NCBI RefSeq assembly: GCF_002954355.1
Contig: NZ_MQVV01000014.1
Location: forward strand, 248,001 to 312,000
Source: Nonlabens tegetincola
GTDB taxonomy: Bacteria > Bacteroidota > Bacteroidia > Flavobacteriales > Flavobacteriaceae
Length of the DNA stretch: 64,000 nucleotides
Reading direction: 5' to 3'
The position numbers and the translations under genes are program-made. The notes beneath the pieces were generated by a model. That model was not told the origin of the DNA, made no database searches, and was given only the letters and a program-made list of their open reading frames with translations. Positions 34,901-42,826 of this stretch are shown piece by piece (position 1 is the first letter of the stretch; the number at the start of each line of letters is the position of its first letter).

Positions 34901-35395
34901 TTATGCCTCGTCCTCTTTTTGATGTTCTTCCATCATTTTGGAATCCTCGGCTTTTATTTGTTCGTGTTCTTTTTCTAACATTTCATGTTCTTTCTTCATC
35001 ATTTGATGCTCTTCCATCATGTTCTCATGGTCTTTTTTCATGTCTTCTAGAGTTACATTTCCTGATTTATGATCTTTTTCTAGAGTAGCATGACGTTCTA
35101 ACAAATTACTGTGTTTGGCTAGTAGTTCATCGTGTTTAGAAAGAAGCATGCTATGTTTTTGTTCTGTTATCATGTGCAAACTATCATTTTCAATTTGCTC
35201 GTGTTCAAGCATCATTTCAGAATGATCGTCAGACATGGCATTATGTGCTTCTTTCATCATCATGTGAGATTTTTCCATTTCTTCATGGGCCTCTACTAGG
35301 GCAAGGTGTTCGGCGCTTTCAGCTGGATTTTGTTTGCAAGATGATAAACTTATCATAACTACAAATAGAACAGCTAGGGATTGAATTAATTTCAT
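34901..35395 (-). CDS. Heptad-repeat His/Met/Glu-rich lipoprotein
   Basis: A 164-aa exported protein with lipobox 'ISLSSC' (Cys 20). The mature part is one long predicted helix in which histidine occurs at a fixed register every seven residues: 30, 37, 44, 51, 58, 65, then after a two-residue skip 74, 81, 88, 95, 102, 109, then 123, 130, 137, 144 and 158. Methionine is also very frequent in the outer portions ('MMMKEAH', 'HENMMEEHQMMKKEH'). This is a histidine ladder down one face of a helix or coiled coil; metal binding (copper, silver or zinc) or a pH-sensitive surface coat is inferred. No named family is recognised. Confidence 0.75.
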   Translation of the reverse strand: MKLIQSLAVLFVVMISLSSCKQNPAESAEHLALVEAHEEMEKSHMMMKEAHNAMSDDHSEMMLEHEQIENDSLHMITEQKHSMLLSKHDELLAKHSNLLERHATLEKDHKSGNVTLEDMKKDHENMMEEHQMMKKEHEMLEKEHEQIKAEDSKMMEEHQKEDEA

Positions 35396-35504
35396 GGTTC
35401 AGTTATTTATATAAATTTATCTAAGATACGATTTTGTTAGTTAGGTTTTTGTAGTAAGGTGAATTTTAGAATTTTGTATATTTCAATCAATCCTATCTTA
35501 TAGC

Positions 35505-37310
35505 ATGTTAAGACTACCAATTATTCTAACCTTATCCTTGTTCTGTAGCACATTTTTGTGTGCGCAACAACGTTTTTCTTTTGATTTTGGTAGTTCTAGT
35601 TTGTCTCGCGGAACTTATGGCGCCGTTAACAACGTTGCTAGATCATTTAATGCCGGTACTATTGATGAAGTCAGGTTATTAAACTCTGATGGTGTACAAA
35701 CTGATATCATTCTTAAGGTGACAGACGATTTTAGGAGTGTTAATACCTCAGGAACTTCAAATCCCGATAGTTCGTTGAGTTATCAAAGTAGTCAATCTAG
35801 CGATAGCTTTTTTGGAAATACACAACCCTTTTTAAACAGTACTAATCCTACAGCAGCTTTTGTACTTAAGGGATTATCACCGTCCAAGCATTATTCCTTT
35901 GAGATTTTTGCTTCTAGAATGGGTGTTACAGATAATCGTGAAACGAGTTACCTTATATCTGGACAATCTTCCCAAACCGTTTACTTAAATCCATCCAATA
36001 ACACTGATCAAACCATAGAATTATTAAACGTTCAACCAGACGCACAGGGCGAAATAAACATTCAATTAACTGCCGGACCTAATAATACAAGTTCAAGTGG
36101 ATTCTTTTATATCAATGCGATGGAACTCATTGAACACGATACTACTTTATCGTCAGTAATTATCACTAATCAATTGGAGTTACTTTATCCTAAACAATTA
36201 GCAACATGGGAATCTGGCAAAACAGTAGAATTTAAATGGCGTAGTTCAGGTATTGCTACTGTAGATATTGAAGCTACTCAGGATAATGGTGCCAGTTGGT
36301 TCACTGTATCTACGGTTCCAGCAGTAACAGGTAGGTTTACTTATACCGTGCCACCAAGCACAGGGATTTATCAATTTAGAATTTCTGGTAATGGATTAAG
36401 TGAGCAAAGCAATGACATAAGAATAATTCCTGATGATGGCGTATTCTACGATATATTCATTTTGGGTAGTAGCACGGCGGCAGGAACAGGTCCATCACAT
36501 GAAATCAACACTTGGGTGAATAAATACGAGAGGTATTTGTATGAATTAGATACAAGGTATCGAGTGGAAAATCTAGCTGTAGGTGGTCAGGTTACCTATA
36601 ACTTATTACCATCTGGAAGTACCATTCCTACAGGTGTGAATGAGACTATCAATAATAATGGTAATATTTCTGCTGCGATCAATTCCACCGCTGATGGTGT
36701 TATCATTAATTTACCCAGCAACGATGCGGCAAGATCATATTCAGTAAATGATCAACTTGCCAATTATGCCATTATCATGGCAGAGGCTAGTTCTTATTGG
36801 ATCCCAGTGTGGCAAACGACACCTCAACCTAGAGATTTCGGTAATAATGCTTCAAAACTATCCATACAGCAAGGTATGCTTGCAGCTACCTGGCAACAGT
36901 ATCCTAGCACTACTGTCGACTTTTGGTCAGGACTACCTGTACCTGGAGATAATGGTTTGCTCGACGAGTTTGATAGTGGTGATGGAGTTCATGTAAATAA
37001 CGCCGCACATCAACTATTTTTTGAGAGAATGGTACAGTCTGGAATACATACGGATATTAAAAATCGAGTTGACAATCTTCTTATTACCGACCATTCAGAA
37101 ATTACTGAATTGAGTATTCATCCTAATCCAGTATACCACACGCTACAAATAAATGGATTATCAGGACTAGAAACGTTTGAAATTATAGATTTACAAGGTA
37201 GAGTAGTGTCAACAGGAACGACCTCTGGATTCATTGATGTACAGTGGCTAAATACAGGTTGCTACATACTAGTTATTTCAGGGAAACAATACCGAGTAAT
37301 AAGAGGTTGA
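35505..37310 (+). CDS. Secreted SGNH/GDSL-type esterase with T9SS sorting domain
   Basis: A 601-aa extracellular protein. Signal peptide ends 'TFLCAQQ'. The N-terminal 200 residues form a beta-rich carbohydrate-binding-like module, followed by an Ig-like region ('LELLYPKQLATWESGKTVEF'). The SGNH hydrolase domain from about 305 shows block I 'FILGSSTAAGTGPS', block II 'NLAVGGQVTYNL', block III 'INLPSNDAA' and block V 'DGVHVNNAAHQLF' with the catalytic Asp-His. The last 70 residues, 'SIHPNPVYHTLQI' to 'GKQYRVIRG', are a type A T9SS C-terminal sorting domain. It probably deacetylates or de-esterifies a polysaccharide outside the cell. Confidence 0.85.
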   Translation: MLRLPIILTLSLFCSTFLCAQQRFSFDFGSSSLSRGTYGAVNNVARSFNAGTIDEVRLLNSDGVQTDIILKVTDDFRSVNTSGTSNPDSSLSYQSSQSSDSFFGNTQPFLNSTNPTAAFVLKGLSPSKHYSFEIFASRMGVTDNRETSYLISGQSSQTVYLNPSNNTDQTIELLNVQPDAQGEINIQLTAGPNNTSSSGFFYINAMELIEHDTTLSSVIITNQLELLYPKQLATWESGKTVEFKWRSSGIATVDIEATQDNGASWFTVSTVPAVTGRFTYTVPPSTGIYQFRISGNGLSEQSNDIRIIPDDGVFYDIFILGSSTAAGTGPSHEINTWVNKYERYLYELDTRYRVENLAVGGQVTYNLLPSGSTIPTGVNETINNNGNISAAINSTADGVIINLPSNDAARSYSVNDQLANYAIIMAEASSYWIPVWQTTPQPRDFGNNASKLSIQQGMLAATWQQYPSTTVDFWSGLPVPGDNGLLDEFDSGDGVHVNNAAHQLFFERMVQSGIHTDIKNRVDNLLITDHSEITELSIHPNPVYHTLQINGLSGLETFEIIDLQGRVVSTGTTSGFIDVQWLNTGCYILVISGKQYRVIRG

Positions 37311-37451
37311 TAATGAGTTTTTTAAATGTATTATTTACGTTCTGAACAGTCATGAAAATTTAACTAAAAACGTGTAAAAATTTAACTAAAAAAATAATGT
37401 GTGACGATGAAAACAGATGCACATTTACATCATAATTAAAGTCATAATACC

Positions 37452-37553
37452 ATGGCAAACAAACCTAAGAAAGAAGCTAAAAACTTTGGTAAACAAGCTC
37501 CTGCAGCTAGCAAACCACAAGCTAAAACTTCTCGCAAGGCAGGCAAGAAGTAA
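37452..37553 (+). CDS. Tiny basic Lys/Ala-rich protein (33 aa)
   Basis: An ATG at 37452 opens a 33-codon gene ending TAA at 37553. The product begins 'MANKPKKEAKNFGKQAP' and ends 'KTSRKAGKK', about one third Lys/Arg with no acidic run, like histone-tail-like or ribosome-associated small proteins. A strong terminator follows 57 nt later, supporting a real transcript, and its codon use is ordinary. An overlapping longer frame from 37417 has no protein-like character. Function unknown; nucleic-acid binding is the obvious guess. Confidence 0.65.
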   Translation: MANKPKKEAKNFGKQAPAASKPQAKTSRKAGKK

Positions 37554-37609
37554 TCTTGAGCCTTGTTACAAGAACTGGGTGTTCTTACAACAAATTAGTA
37601 ACAATAAGT

Positions 37610-37633
37610 AGCCACCGCATGGTGGCTTTTTTT
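37610..37633 (+). terminator. Rho-independent terminator
   Basis: Hairpin AGCCACC-GCAT-GGTGGCT followed by T6-7; ends the small basic-protein transcript. Confidence 0.88.
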
Positions 37634-37638
37634 ATGAT

Positions 37639-38874
37639 TTAATACTGATCAAAAGTTGCAAATCCTTTGACGTTTCCACTGATTATCGTTCCCTGAAAAA
37701 TTAAGCTGTTCTCTTCATTGCTAGAGTATCTAGTAGCTCTTATTTCTACATCATTTGATGTTCCGATTGCAATGGTTGTAGTACTTCCGGCACTGAGGTT
37801 TCCCGATCCAGTGTTGCTCATAAAATTGCTATGCCAAGCATAACGTAAAGTAAAGGTACTGGTGTTTCTAATGGTAAGTTCACCATTAGTACCGTTATTT
37901 TCTATTTCTATCCATTCAATGTCAACTAACTTGTCTGTTGTGGTTCCAGGCATATACGTATGAGTGTGTTTTGTGATGGCACGTCTATCCCAACTTGCAT
38001 TTCCTTGATTATCACCAGTAAGCACACTTTCAGGACCTTGTGTACCATCCGTGATTTTTACTGAACCATTAACATCTAGAGTAGTCTCAGGATCAGTTTT
38101 ATTAATCCCAATATTACCATTTTCCTTAATGGTCATACGTTCTAGTGTGCTTGTTGCACCAGTAGGTGTTGTGGCAAATTGAATCTTACCAGGACTACTT
38201 GTATTCGATGTATTTCCATCGCTTTCAAAATAGATTTCAGCAGCAGGTCTAAATTTATACGTAGTGGCGTTAATCAAGGATTGAGCTCTCACTCCACCCA
38301 ATCGTGTTTCGTCTATTACCACGTTTGGTGCAGCAACAGTACCACGAGATCTAAATAAATCGATATCTAAATCATCATTTAATTCTTCAATGAACCTAAC
38401 TAATATTACATCTCTTGAGTTTTCTGTGGTTATTTGTAATGCTCCTTGTGGATTAGTGGTTCCTATTCCTACCTGACCTAAGGTATAAATATCTTGAGTG
38501 TTTTGAGTCGCAGGATTAGTAGTGCTAGCTTCGTTCCACGGTTCAATATTAGTATTAATAGGTGTCCATAAACTAGTTGCTGTACTCCAAAAATAAAATC
38601 CAGCGGTGTAGTCGATATCATCGCTTGTAGAAGTAGTTCCTAAATCGTCAGTCCAGTCACTATCCAGAAAGATTAATTGCCCATTTTCAACACCATCTGT
38701 GGAAAGAGCTGTCACACGAGGAACTAAAACGCCGTCGGTTGCCGTATTTGCACCCATATGATTCGTTGCTCGTACGTCCAAAGTCGTTTGAGGCAAATTG
38801 GTATTTATCCCTACCTGTGCTGTAACTAGATAAGTTGACAACATTAATAAAATGACTGTAATTTTTTGCTTCAT
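37639..38874 (-). CDS. Secreted surface protein, QVGINTN type
   Basis: ATG 38874 gives a signal peptide ('ITVILLMLSTYLVTAQ'); the frame upstream would need TTG. The mature protein begins 'QVGINTNLPQTTLDVR', like the product at 897-1592, and has repeated tail-fibre-like motifs 'GQVGIGTTNPQGALQI' and 'GNIGINKTDPETTLDVNGSV', typical of flavobacterial surface adhesin or endosialidase-tail-like proteins. The C-terminal 120 residues are beta-rich and end 'FATFDQY'; no T9SS domain or chaperone domain is clear. 411 aa. Probably extracellular; role unknown. Confidence 0.75.
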   Translation of the reverse strand: MKQKITVILLMLSTYLVTAQVGINTNLPQTTLDVRATNHMGANTATDGVLVPRVTALSTDGVENGQLIFLDSDWTDDLGTTSTSDDIDYTAGFYFWSTATSLWTPINTNIEPWNEASTTNPATQNTQDIYTLGQVGIGTTNPQGALQITTENSRDVILVRFIEELNDDLDIDLFRSRGTVAAPNVVIDETRLGGVRAQSLINATTYKFRPAAEIYFESDGNTSNTSSPGKIQFATTPTGATSTLERMTIKENGNIGINKTDPETTLDVNGSVKITDGTQGPESVLTGDNQGNASWDRRAITKHTHTYMPGTTTDKLVDIEWIEIENNGTNGELTIRNTSTFTLRYAWHSNFMSNTGSGNLSAGSTTTIAIGTSNDVEIRATRYSSNEENSLIFQGTIISGNVKGFATFDQY

Positions 38875-39165
38875 AACAGGCAAAAGTATTCGTATAGAAT
38901 AATTTACCTTAAAAATCTTCCTTAATATTTTTCAGTTGTTTGTTTACCGTATTTTTTTGTTTTTTAATCGATACTGTACCGGGTTATTTTTAAGTTAATC
39001 GATTATTGATAACCAATTTACAGTCAGAATGTTTAAGTGTGTTACTACCTAAAAACTGATTTTAAAGCTATTTAGAAAAAAACTAACTGCGCACAGAAAA
39101 AAGCAATCAATTAATCAACCATAGATTGGGACTTTTGAATCCTAACAATCTTAAATCCAATTCTC

Positions 39166-40380
39166 ATGAAAAACATACTGTTCATTTCTTTAGCAGTTAT
39201 AAGTTCCTTTACTGCTCAAGCTCAATTTGGAAAAATTCTCAAGAAAAAAGCCAAAGCAGCGATTGAAAAAGAAATAGATCCTAAATCTACCAACAAAGAG
39301 AACAAACAGGACCAAGAAGCTACTGGACTGGTAAAAAGCAACTCGAATCAACAAGAATATTCTGATGAAGAGGTGAGGCAGGAATTAGCTAAAAAATATC
39401 CTAACGATAAAGCCAAACAAGATTTATATTACAAAAAATATCAAGTAAAGAAAAAAGAAGAAGCTAGCGCAGTTCAAGAAACCGGCTCTTCTGCAATAGG
39501 TGATGAGTTCCTATATTTATCCTACCCGTTTGCTTATTCTTCTGGGACTAGTGCTTATGGAGTAGATAGAGTTATGTTACGACGTCAAATGACTGATAAA
39601 GGTGATAACGTAGATATTTTACCCTATCAAGATCCAGAGTACGCCTGGTTACGATTTTTAACAACTCCCGATTTAGAAACTATGTCACCGGAAGGTACAG
39701 TAGGTTATGAGATGGTAAGTGGTATGTTCACTACTAAAGTAGGACCAGACCGCTCTCAGGTTATGGAGTTTGGTACGGGTAGACCTGTTCTAGTAAGAGG
39801 TATGCTGATTGATAAGGATTTATTTGTAGTCTATGCTGGATCTCATGTTGGTGGTCATGCTTTTAACGTACCTTCTTATATGAATCAAGAAGATATTACT
39901 GTATTAAATATCGTAGGAGCTGGCGACCCACAATTACATCAAGAATGGCTGGTGAAATCAAAAGATATCGTCAAAGAATTTGAAGCCTCTTTACAAGAAA
40001 ACTATAAAAAAGCTCAAATGGCAAAACAGGGTAGTATTAAAATGCCTAGTTCTGGAAGTATGAATTCAAATGCCGATCTACTAAGTTTTGCTACTAAAAA
40101 GGTTAAAGAAACCATTCAAAAAGACGGTGCTCAATTATTAAAAATCCATATTGAATCCAACGACTGGAATATCGTAAGGAATAAATATACAGGGCACATT
40201 ATGTATCGCTGGATTAAGGGAGCTTTTACTGAAAAAAATAAAAATAACGACTGCTACTTACAAGGTTTTCTAATCAAGCAACCTTATACAGGTTCTGGAT
40301 ATGGTAGTTCTCAATTTGGTGGTGTTATTCATGGACAAATGCCTTATGGACAAATTATGAATTGTGAAAATGCCCAATAA
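39166..40380 (+). CDS. Uncharacterised secreted protein
   Basis: A 404-aa exported protein with signal peptide 'FISLAVISSFTAQAQ'. A lysine-rich, low-complexity segment (about 25-105) precedes a globular domain from about residue 110. I recognise no family. Seen: 'FLYLSYPFAYSSGTSAYGVDR', shortened here as the start of that domain, and a later 'WNIVRNKYTGHIMYRWIKGA'. A cysteine pair near the C-terminus could form a disulfide. It is followed by a good terminator, so it is probably monocistronic. Confidence 0.65.
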   Translation: MKNILFISLAVISSFTAQAQFGKILKKKAKAAIEKEIDPKSTNKENKQDQEATGLVKSNSNQQEYSDEEVRQELAKKYPNDKAKQDLYYKKYQVKKKEEASAVQETGSSAIGDEFLYLSYPFAYSSGTSAYGVDRVMLRRQMTDKGDNVDILPYQDPEYAWLRFLTTPDLETMSPEGTVGYEMVSGMFTTKVGPDRSQVMEFGTGRPVLVRGMLIDKDLFVVYAGSHVGGHAFNVPSYMNQEDITVLNIVGAGDPQLHQEWLVKSKDIVKEFEASLQENYKKAQMAKQGSIKMPSSGSMNSNADLLSFATKKVKETIQKDGAQLLKIHIESNDWNIVRNKYTGHIMYRWIKGAFTEKNKNNDCYLQGFLIKQPYTGSGYGSSQFGGVIHGQMPYGQIMNCENAQ

Positions 40381-40402
40381 TTTTTCAATTCACACTTAAA
40401 TT

Positions 40403-40429
40403 AAAAGCCTGCATCGCAGGCTTTTTTTT
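40403..40429 (+). terminator. Rho-independent terminator
   Basis: AAAAGCCTGC-ATC-GCAGGCTTTT followed by further T's, 20 nt after the stop at 40380. Confidence 0.9.
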
Positions 40430-40445
40430 GTTTATGGTAAGTTAT

Positions 40446-40465
40446 TTCGCTTTCGCGAAAGCGAA
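40446..40465. repeat. Dispersed palindrome (20-nt intergenic copy)
   Basis: TTCGCTTTCG/CGAAAGCGAA, directly after the terminator. The rest of the gap to 40668 shows no gene or clear signal. Confidence 0.88.
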
Positions 40466-40668
40466 GTAAAACACATAATAATCAAGTTTATGAAACTGTT
40501 TATTACCATTACTACTAGGGTGATTTGATTCTGTCATTACTAGATCAGAATAAAATTTAGTCACTAGAAAAAAAGGTGTTTACAATTGAGTCGTTCATTA
40601 TTACAATTCGGTACTATTTCCTTGATCCTGTTTTGCTTGACTTTTACATTTACCATAAAACTACTGCC

Positions 40669-41169
40669 ATGCCACATGATTTTATAGGTTGGTTTCACAC
40701 AATCGCTGCTATTCTAGCCCTTGTTACTGGAGCAATTATTTTAATTAAAACAAAGGGAACTGTTTTACATAAACAAATTGGTCGCATTTATGGAGTTGCT
40801 ATGATTTTGGTATGCATTACTTCTTTTATGATTTATCGAGTTCATGGAAGCTTTGGGGTGCTACACTTTTTTGCAGTAGTAAGCACTGTAACATTACTGC
40901 TAGGAATGTTGCCTCTTTATTTTAAGTCCAGATTTAAACAGCCTATTATAATGCATCTATCATGGATGTATTGGTCGGTTATAGGATTGTACTGTGCTTT
41001 TACTGCCGAGGTTTTTACGAGACTACCAATGCTGTTAAGTATCAAAAATACTTATGGAATATTTTATGCTTTAGTAGGTATATCGGCAGGAGCTGTAGGC
41101 TATGCAGGTAGTAAAGTATTCAAAAAGAAATTGAATGAATGGATCGATGCTTTTTCTCAATCAAAATAA
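40669..41169 (+). CDS. DUF2306-like integral membrane protein
   Basis: A 166-aa protein with about five TM helices. ATG 40669 ('MPHDFIGWFHTIAAI') is preferred to GTG 40576, because relatives begin close to this motif; the upstream frame is also hydrophobic, so the longer form is possible. Seen: 'LHKQIGRIYG' between the first helices, 'LHFFAVVSTVTLLLGMLPLY', and a conserved 'MHLSWMYWSVIGLY'. The DUF2306 family has no established function. It stands alone between a palindrome and mnmE. Confidence 0.7.
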   Translation: MPHDFIGWFHTIAAILALVTGAIILIKTKGTVLHKQIGRIYGVAMILVCITSFMIYRVHGSFGVLHFFAVVSTVTLLLGMLPLYFKSRFKQPIIMHLSWMYWSVIGLYCAFTAEVFTRLPMLLSIKNTYGIFYALVGISAGAVGYAGSKVFKKKLNEWIDAFSQSK

Positions 41170-41266
41170 ATTCTGGGGCAACTTCCTGTCTAGTAAGCTT
41201 TGATGTCAAACAAACTATTTATGAATGGCTGTCAATTATGGGTCTAAAGAACCTCTAAGAAAAAAG

Positions 41267-42703
41267 TTATTTCCCGATACAAAACTGACTAAAAATATTA
41301 CCTAATAGTTCATCATTGGTAATCTCACCGGTAATGCTGCCTAAAGCCTCGGCAGTCGCTCGTATATCGATCGCTAGAAACTCACTGCTTACTTCTTGTA
41401 CCATACCTTGTTGCACTTCAAGTAATGAGGCATAGGCTCGTTGTAAAGCATAATAATGGCGTGCATTACTTACCACGGTACTGTCTTGGGACAACGCACC
41501 ACTATTAAAACTGTCCACCAGTGCTTTCTTAAGATCATCAACACCAGAACCTGATTGAGCGCTTAAACTAATTAAATGAACATCGGGTTGTTTTGATTTT
41601 ATTTGCTTGCTTATTTCAGCGTGTTCTAGACCAGTTATTTGATCTAGTTTATTCAAGATTACGATCAAGGGTTTGTCAGGAAACTTTTCACGCATGATGT
41701 GAATACGCATTAAACAATGTAATATGCGCGGTTGCGTATTTAATTGAGTAGCGTCTAGCAAGTACAATACAAGCTTTGATTGCTCTGCTTTTGAATAAGA
41801 ACGCTCAATTCCTATACTTTCAACTTTGTCCTTAGTTTCTCTAATTCCTGCAGTGTCGATTAGTCTAAATCTGATTCCGTCAATATTGATTTCATCTTCA
41901 ATAGCATCTCTGGTAGTACCTGCAATATCGCTTACAATGGCTTTTTCCTCATTAAGTAAAGCATTAAGTAGGGTAGACTTACCTACATTAGGTTCACCTA
42001 CAATTGCAATAGGAATTCCGGTTTTAATTACATTTCCTAAAGCAAAAGAATCTATGAGTTTACGTAATTTTAGTTGGCTTTCTTGTAAAAGAGATTTTAA
42101 CTCGTCTCTATTTGCAAAAGCTACGTCTTCTTCACTAAAATCCAATTCTAGTTCAATTAGGCTAGCAAAGTTCAGCAGTTTTTTACGCAAGACTTGTAGT
42201 TCATTGGAAAAACCACCTCTCATTTGCTGTATAGCAATTTGATGAGCAGTAGCACTTTCACTTGAGATTAAGTCTGCAACAGCTTCTGCTTGTGAAAGAT
42301 CCATTTTTCCATTAAGAAAAGCTTGTAGAGTGAATTCGCCAGCCTCTGCAATGCGTGCGCCATTTTTTAGACACACATTGATTATTTCTTGTTGGATATA
42401 TATAGATCCGTGACATGAAATTTCTACTACGTGTTCACCGGTATAAGATCTTGGTGCTACAAATTTCGATAGTAGTACTTCATCAATCATTCTATCGCCA
42501 TCGTAAATATGACCTAGAGTGATGGTGTTAGCCTTTATTTGATCGTATTGATCAGGATTTATTTTGGATTCCGCTTTCGCGAAAGCGGGCTTAAAAATAG
42601 AGCGTATTATTGAATGTGAATCTGGTCCAGAAAGACGTACCACTGCTATGGCACCAGTTCCAGATGGTGTGGCTAAAGCAACTATAGTATCATTTACATG
42701 CAT
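41267..42703 (-). CDS. mnmE: tRNA modification GTPase MnmE
   Basis: With MnmG it makes the cmnm5 modification at U34 of several tRNAs. 478 aa, full length. Seen: N-terminal formyl-THF-binding domain ('DTIVALATPSGTGAIAVVRL'), helical domain, then a G domain with G1 'GEPNVGKST' , G2 'GTTRD', G3 'DTAG', G4 'NKLD', and the terminal 'CIGK' that is diagnostic of the family. A perfect copy of the dispersed palindrome (42571-42588) lies in frame and codes 'PAFAKA', a place where other MnmE proteins vary in length. Divergent from the S9 peptidase gene. Confidence 0.96.
   Translation of the reverse strand: MHVNDTIVALATPSGTGAIAVVRLSGPDSHSIIRSIFKPAFAKAESKINPDQYDQIKANTITLGHIYDGDRMIDEVLLSKFVAPRSYTGEHVVEISCHGSIYIQQEIINVCLKNGARIAEAGEFTLQAFLNGKMDLSQAEAVADLISSESATAHQIAIQQMRGGFSNELQVLRKKLLNFASLIELELDFSEEDVAFANRDELKSLLQESQLKLRKLIDSFALGNVIKTGIPIAIVGEPNVGKSTLLNALLNEEKAIVSDIAGTTRDAIEDEINIDGIRFRLIDTAGIRETKDKVESIGIERSYSKAEQSKLVLYLLDATQLNTQPRILHCLMRIHIMREKFPDKPLIVILNKLDQITGLEHAEISKQIKSKQPDVHLISLSAQSGSGVDDLKKALVDSFNSGALSQDSTVVSNARHYYALQRAYASLLEVQQGMVQEVSSEFLAIDIRATAEALGSITGEITNDELLGNIFSQFCIGK
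42571..42588. repeat. Dispersed palindrome inside mnmE (18-nt copy)
   Basis: CCGCTTTCG/CGAAAGCGG in the coding sequence, in the linker after the first strand region. Confidence 0.88.
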
Positions 42704-42826
42704 GTTGCAAAGATATATAACAAATAGTAGCTGCCCTTTTCAAATACGTGAACGATGCGTTAAAAAGATACAATCCTTAAAAGTCACGTACTATCTTTAG
42801 GCCACTAACTTTAAAAAATACTTACG

